A DNA stretch of 7,892 nt from NCBI GenBank assembly GCA_030695805.1, contig JAUYPG010000082.1:1-7892 (forward strand), given 5' to 3'. Below the pieces are notes generated by a model. The model made no database searches and was not told the DNA's origin. It worked only from the letters and a program-made list of their open reading frames with translations. Position 1 is the first letter of the stretch, and every line of letters begins with the position of its first letter. Source of the DNA: Nanobdellota archaeon. Its GTDB lineage: Bacteria > Patescibacteriota > Minisyncoccia > UBA6257 > GWB1-50-10. The translations under genes and the position numbers were made by a program. Shown piece by piece: positions 4,790-7,892 of this stretch.

Positions 4790-5001
4790 GTCAACAGGTC
4801 TGTCTCAATTTTTTGAAGGCGATGCGCCAGTATTTTTTTTACCGCGAGGTATGTTGCCGCCTCCTCTGCCTCGTCCGCCTCTTCGTCGTGAGGCCCGGAA
4901 TCGTCATCCGTATCTCCGAAGTTCAATTCCTTTTCATATGCGCGTAGCAGTTCTTCAATCTTCTTCTTCTCCGCGAGCAAAGTTTCTTTTGAAGTTTTCA
5001 T
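4786..5001 (-). CDS. Small coiled-coil protein resembling the N-terminal part of DksA/TraR
   Basis: The 71-residue product (MKTSKETLLAEKKKIEELLR...) is predicted as two charged helices (about 3-25 and 45-70) joined by an acidic, Asp/Glu-rich turn (28-48, including FGDTDDDSGPHDEEADEAEE). This matches my memory of the coiled-coil half of DksA/TraR-type proteins, in which acidic residues at the coiled-coil tip reach into RNA polymerase. The usual C4 zinc finger is absent: the reading frame ends and comM begins by ATGA overlap. It lies seven bases after the proline-rich protein gene, in the same operon. The DksA link is a resemblance, not a demonstrated homology; it could equally be an unrelated helical hairpin. 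No Shine-Dalgarno sequence is seen. Confidence 0.65.
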   Translation of the reverse strand: MKTSKETLLAEKKKIEELLRAYEKELNFGDTDDDSGPHDEEADEAEEAATYLAVKKILAHRLQKIETDLLT

Positions 5002-5008
5002 CTGTATC

Positions 5009-6424
5009 TTACGATCCCAACCGTTTCACCGTCTCTTGGGTCGCGGCGTAGCTCGTGCCGACTACAAGAAAATTTTCAAGCCAAAGATAGTTCAGGGATG
5101 CCCCGGCCTGGGTGAAGGTAACATATCTTCCCGGCGTACCAAGAATCTGGCCGTCTTTCCATGTCCCTGTCCCGCCCGGGCTCGAAAGATACAGGTTGCC
5201 GAGGGTGCCCGCGCTCTCCTTTTCAATCATCGCGAACTTGGACTTCGCGGAAGCGATATCACGAGAGGGGCTCACTCGGAATACATAGACCGGCCACGAA
5301 CCCTTTGTGTCTGTGTAAACCGCGTAGGTAAAGTCCTCTTCAAAAAGACCCGAGACATCTTCCGTAAAGAATTGAGGGAGAAGTCCGGACCCAAGGTCCG
5401 AAAGCCGAAGAGGGCTTCCATCCCGTGTAAGCACTACTTCTTTTAATGAAGCAACCTGGGCGGTTGTAAATCCTATCGCTTGCTGAAGAGCTCCAACGGT
5501 AACGCTTTCTATCGAGATTTTTGAGGCGAGATCGGCAGGAATGGAAAGAAACGAAGTATGTGCAGGAGGAAGAGCGGAAGAGGGCGGAGGAACAGACGCG
5601 GGCGGAGTCGTTGGAGTGACGGTGTCTGTCGCGGGCGGGACATCAACATTCCCGGACGGAATATCAAAGAGTCCCGTTCCCTCATCCGGCGTTCCGGGGG
5701 CTATAGGAGAGGCGGGAGGCGGAGTGGTTGTCGGAGGAGTAGTCGCGTCGCTTCCGCCGAAAAGTGGAAATACAAAGAAATATCCGATAACGCCTGCGCC
5801 AAGAACGATAATAAGGGAAATAATAAGAGTAAAAATTCCCTTTTTGAATCCTTTGGCAGGTTTTTTTGCCGGACCGACCATGGGACTTGGCGCTAGAGAG
5901 GGTTTTAAGTTTTCAACTCCTTTCCCCTGGATCGAACCTGGGGCTTGCGGAGCATGCCCCGCGATCCCAGAGGGATTTTGCGAGGCATGCCCCGCGATCC
6001 CAGAGGGATTTTGCGGGGCAGGGTACTGGCCAGTGCCTTGCGGAGGCACATAGGGACGAGGAGCGCCTCCACCGGTTTCTTGGACGGATTTGATATCAGA
6101 GGTCATTGTGCGGATGTCTATTTGTCCTATCCTATCAGCAGTCGGAATATTAGGTGGAGGAGTGGGTGTGGGGCGCGGCGACATAGGCGCCTGAATTGTA
6201 GCGCCACCTTGTGGTGGAAATGTAACCGGGCGCGCCTGTGCCACGGTGAAGTTTTGAGGAAGGGTTGGCGGAGGAGTTGAGGGAGGAGTAATAGGGGGTA
6301 TCGCAAAAGGACTCGCGACTGGCGGGGGCGTCGGGGGAGTAAACAGCTTAGGCGCCGGAGGGGGGGTCGCCGGTGTTGGCGAAGGGCCTGGGGTCGGCGG
6401 AGTAAATGGTTGAGGATTATCCAT
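5009..6424 (-). CDS. Proline-rich single-pass membrane protein, 471 residues
   Basis: Residues 1-95 are an extremely Pro/Thr-rich, low-complexity segment. A short ordered stretch follows (97-125, DRIGQIDIRTMTSDIKSVQE), then an 11-residue duplication (138-159, QNPSGIAGHA), a basic stop-transfer KKGFKK-like region and one transmembrane helix (about 197-219). A second Pro/Thr linker (226-288) leads to a probable folded extracytoplasmic domain of about 180 residues (290-471). The RTM-SD motif next to Pro-rich sequence is something I associate with patescibacterial membrane proteins; no function is known to me. The positive side of the helix suggests the N-terminus is inside. It heads the operon with the coiled-coil protein and comM, so a role at the envelope in DNA uptake is possible but speculative. 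Start at 6424 fits the promoter at 6432-6459. Confidence 0.8.
   Translation of the reverse strand: MDNPQPFTPPTPGPSPTPATPPPAPKLFTPPTPPPVASPFAIPPITPPSTPPPTLPQNFTVAQARPVTFPPQGGATIQAPMSPRPTPTPPPNIPTADRIGQIDIRTMTSDIKSVQETGGGAPRPYVPPQGTGQYPAPQNPSGIAGHASQNPSGIAGHAPQAPGSIQGKGVENLKPSLAPSPMVGPAKKPAKGFKKGIFTLIISLIIVLGAGVIGYFFVFPLFGGSDATTPPTTTPPPASPIAPGTPDEGTGLFDIPSGNVDVPPATDTVTPTTPPASVPPPSSALPPAHTSFLSIPADLASKISIESVTVGALQQAIGFTTAQVASLKEVVLTRDGSPLRLSDLGSGLLPQFFTEDVSGLFEEDFTYAVYTDTKGSWPVYVFRVSPSRDIASAKSKFAMIEKESAGTLGNLYLSSPGGTGTWKDGQILGTPGRYVTFTQAGASLNYLWLENFLVVGTSYAATQETVKRLGS
5952..6015. repeat. 33-bp direct repeat within the proline-rich protein gene
   Basis: A 31-base stretch at 5952-5982 recurs exactly at 5985-6015 (period 33). 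It encodes the 11-residue unit QNPSGIAGHA(S/P) twice. Each copy contains the small palindrome ATCCC-AGA-GGGAT. Perfect identity at third codon positions points to a recent duplication. Confidence 0.85.
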
Positions 6425-6431
6425 GTGGTTA

Positions 6432-6459
6432 ATTATGACACAAGAGAAAAGAAAAACAA
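6432..6459 (-). promoter_or_regulatory. Extended -10 promoter of the 6424-3239 operon
   Basis: The minus strand shows TGTCATAAT (6440-6432), an extended -10 with one mismatch, and TTGTTT (6459-6454) 16 bases upstream of the hexamer. Seven bases (TAACCAC) separate the -10 from ATG at 6424, so the transcript should be leaderless or nearly so. Confidence 0.55.
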
Positions 6460-6482
6460 CAAATCTGTGGAAAACAAATTGG

Positions 6483-6950
6483 CTAGTCCGCCTTCACCTT
6501 GAGGTTCCTTCCTTTTTTCCTCCCGAGCTTTGGCATCTTCACTGTTAAAATTCCGTTTTTAATTGACGCGGCGGATTTTTCCGGGTCAACCTCTTCGGGT
6601 AAAATTACGGATCGGGAAAAAGAGCCCCAGAAACACTCTTCGTAGAAATAATCCTGTTCCTGAATCTTATTTAACTTCTCGCGCTTCCCGCGGATCGTAA
6701 TCCCCTCTTTCGTAATGTTTATATCAAGGTCGTCGGGAGCGACTCCCGCGACCGCGGACTGGACATAAAGATTGTCCTCATCCTGAAACACATCAATAGT
6801 AAGCTGACCTTCCTCTTTTTTGTCATCGTCATTATCAAAAGTCATGGTCGCCTCTTCGTCCGAAGTATCCACGTCAATCTGCGTGGGCGTTGCCCCTGCC
6901 TTCACGAGCTCGGCGAAGACGTCCATTTCATTTTTTATTTCGTCGTCCAT
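6483..6950 (-). CDS. hsp20: HSP20/alpha-crystallin small heat-shock protein
   Basis: Small heat-shock proteins are ATP-independent holdases that bind unfolding proteins and pass them to ATP-driven chaperones. The 155-residue product has a variable acidic N-terminal arm (1-48, rich in Asp and Glu) and an alpha-crystallin domain (about 49-141). That domain contains DVFQDEDNLYVQSAVAGV, the strand DDLDINITKEGITIRGKRE and the signature NGILTVKMPK (132-141). A short basic tail includes LKV (150-152), a plausible form of the I-x-I motif that docks neighbouring dimers. Length is typical. ATG at 6950 is fixed by an extended -10 six bases upstream, giving a leaderless message. The promoter overlaps the stop codon of murD, so the gene can be expressed separately from murD. 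No CIRCE element is seen. Confidence 0.93.
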   Translation of the reverse strand: MDDEIKNEMDVFAELVKAGATPTQIDVDTSDEEATMTFDNDDDKKEEGQLTIDVFQDEDNLYVQSAVAGVAPDDLDINITKEGITIRGKREKLNKIQEQDYFYEECFWGSFSRSVILPEEVDPEKSAASIKNGILTVKMPKLGRKKGRNLKVKAD

Positions 6951-6956
6951 GCGTTC

Positions 6957-6983
6957 ATTATACCATAAAACACTTTCTTACAA
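6957..6983 (-). promoter_or_regulatory. Extended -10 promoter of the HSP20 gene, inside the murD 3' end
   Basis: The minus strand reads TGGTATAAT (6965-6957), then six bases (GAACGC), then ATG at 6950. This is the same nine-base box and the same spacing as at 2749-2757. The last bases of the box contain the murD stop codon TAA (6960-6958). A weak TTGTAA (6983-6978) lies 15 bases upstream. The predicted first transcribed base is the A of the start codon. Confidence 0.68.
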
Positions 6984-7892
6984 GGACATCAAATTTTTCT
7001 CCTCTATCAAACTCGTTTTTGAATTTCTCAAAACTCGCCGCTCCGGGAGAAAATACAATAATTCCGCCGCCACGCGCCAACTTTTTTGCGCTTTCCACAA
7101 TTGCGCTTAAATCTTTATATATTTCAATATTTAAATTTTCGGAGAGCAGTGCCTGAATCTTCCGCGTAGCCCCCCCCTCGAGAAGCAAGAGGGAAAAAGA
7201 GAGATGGTGTGATTTGAAAAGATCAAAAGCAACGCGAAGGGCGGTGCCAAGCTTCCTATATGATAGGTTCTTGTCCGTCCCCCCCGCGATAAAAAACAAA
7301 GGACATTTTCGTTCAAGGGCAAGACCGGAAAATCTTTGAAGCGCCGCGATCGCCGCCTCAGGAGAAGTTGAGGCGGAATCATTTATAATACAAATCCCGT
7401 TTTTTTGATATATAATTTGTTGCCGAAATCGCGGCAAAACGCGGGAGAGGGACGGGAGCAGTTTTTGAATCTCGCCCTCGGAAAATTCCCGCCCCGCGTA
7501 CTTTTTGATGACGCGGCGAGAAGCAAGAAGCGCGACGGCGAAATTTGAAGCATTATGCTCTCCAAGCGATCTTACGAGATCGTAACTCGTACAATTGGCA
7601 TTAAAACGAATGATATCAAAGAGTACTTTACTAGGATAAAGTACTCGAAAGACGCTCTCGGCCCGTGAATTGACGATGAGGGCCTGGCCACGCGTTTGGT
7701 TTTTGAATATGTTTGCCTTGGCGCGGGCATATTCTTGAAGCGAGGTATAGCGGTTCATGTGGTCGGGATAGAGATTTGTGATAACCGCGACATCCGGCGC
7801 GCGCCTCGCCTCCGGCAAATATTCCAACTGCCACGAAGAAAGTTCAAGCACTACAGGCGTACAATCTGTATTCCCTGAGCGAAGTCGAAGGG
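6958..7892 (-). CDS. murD: UDP-N-acetylmuramoylalanine--D-glutamate ligase MurD, 5' end missing
   Basis: MurD adds D-glutamate to UDP-MurNAc-L-Ala in the cytoplasm, using ATP, for peptidoglycan synthesis. About 310 residues are visible and the frame is open to the window edge. The central-domain motifs are VVLELSSWQLE, TNLYPDHMNRY and EYARAKANIF. GEHN-ASN-A then marks the end of the central domain. The C-terminal domain has INDSASTSPEAAIAAL, FFIAGGTDKN, FSPGAASFEKFKNEF and RGEKF, the usual MurD order. The VLELSS GTG at 7851 is an internal codon, not a start. Two palindromes are translated in frame: one at 7621-7646 in a variable loop, one at 7873-7892 just before the central motif. NDSAST has Ala where NDSKAT of E. 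coli has Lys. G-tracts of 8 (7170-7177) and 7 (7279-7285) on the coding strand are slip-prone. Confidence 0.93.
   Translation of the reverse strand, partial: LRLRSGNTDCTPVVLELSSWQLEYLPEARRAPDVAVITNLYPDHMNRYTSLQEYARAKANIFKNQTRGQALIVNSRAESVFRVLYPSKVLFDIIRFNANCTSYDLVRSLGEHNASNFAVALLASRRVIKKYAGREFSEGEIQKLLPSLSRVLPRFRQQIIYQKNGICIINDSASTSPEAAIAALQRFSGLALERKCPLFFIAGGTDKNLSYRKLGTALRVAFDLFKSHHLSFSLLLLEGGATRKIQALLSENLNIEIYKDLSAIVESAKKLARGGGIIVFSPGAASFEKFKNEFDRGEKFDVLVRKCFMV
7621..7646. repeat. Perfect 10-bp palindrome inside murD
   Basis: GAGTACTTTA (7621-7630) and its exact complement TAAAGTACTC (7637-7646) flank CTAGGA. It is translated in frame as RVLYPSKVL in the loop between the central-domain VNSRAE and LGEHN segments. 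On the mRNA it would be a stem-loop followed by a short U-run (TTTGATATC). Confidence 0.75.
7873..7892. repeat. REP-like palindromic repeat read in frame in murD
   Basis: CCCTGAGCGAAGTCGAAGGG (7873-7892) shares CCTGAGC...TCGAAGG with both cores of the intergenic element at 1055-1071 and 1102-1118. Here it is part of an open frame, encoding LRLRSG upstream of CTPVVLELSS. It touches the window edge, so its full extent is unknown. Confidence 0.65.

Noticed and set aside
5541..6053. 170-codon plus-strand frame opposite the proline-rich gene
   Set aside because: Its Gly/Val-rich composition is the antisense image of Pro/Thr-rich codons; there is no independent evidence for it.
6204..6217. CCACC-TTGT-GGTGG palindrome in the proline-rich gene
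   Set aside because: It has only five pairs and is explained by the PPQGG codons in a proline-rich region.
6466..6474. DnaA-box-like TTTTCCACA on the minus strand, possible origin
   Set aside because: It is a single site with one mismatch, with no cluster, no dnaA/dnaN neighbours and no A/T-rich unwinding region.
6425..6482. Terminator between the HSP20 gene and the proline-rich gene
   Set aside because: No stem followed by a U-run is visible; read-through into the next operon is possible.

Overview
The window looks like a chromosomal piece of a Patescibacteria (Candidate Phyla Radiation) bacterium, probably of the Parcubacteria type. This is inferred from gene content and style; no marker gene was compared. 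It is dense and mostly minus-strand. It mixes conserved housekeeping genes (ksgA, comM, an HSP20 gene, murD) with small membrane-anchored or secreted proteins of unknown function. None of the starts I could place has a clear Shine-Dalgarno sequence. Short palindromic repeats are scattered between and inside genes.

Layout. 1-963: a two-gene minus-strand operon, a membrane-anchored 265-residue protein followed three bases later by a secreted protein cut off by the window start. 995-1157: a repeat-rich gap holding a 122-bp inverted-repeat element flanked by 7-bp direct repeats. 1145-1951: ksgA, which carries four tandem heptamer arrays inside its coding sequence. 1949-2106: a structured gap with a long hairpin over the ksgA start. 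2107-2742 (minus) and 2848-3210 (plus): two divergent membrane-anchored or secreted proteins of unknown function, with a palindrome between their promoters. 3211-3238: a strong bidirectional terminator. 3239-6424: a minus-strand operon running from a proline-rich membrane protein, through a 71-residue DksA-like coiled coil, to comM. 6483-6950: an HSP20 chaperone gene. 6958-7892: the 3' two thirds or so of murD.

How the genes work together. comM is a DNA-uptake/recombination helicase gene and is translationally coupled to the small coiled-coil protein. murD makes peptidoglycan precursor, ksgA matures the ribosome, and HSP20 holds unfolded protein. I see no defence, phage, CRISPR or transposase gene. 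The unusual content is at the DNA and RNA level: period-7 arrays encoding surface loops of KsgA, a MITE-like element that supplies the ksgA stop codon, palindromes read in frame through murD, and extended -10 promoters placed so that transcription should begin at or just before the start codon.
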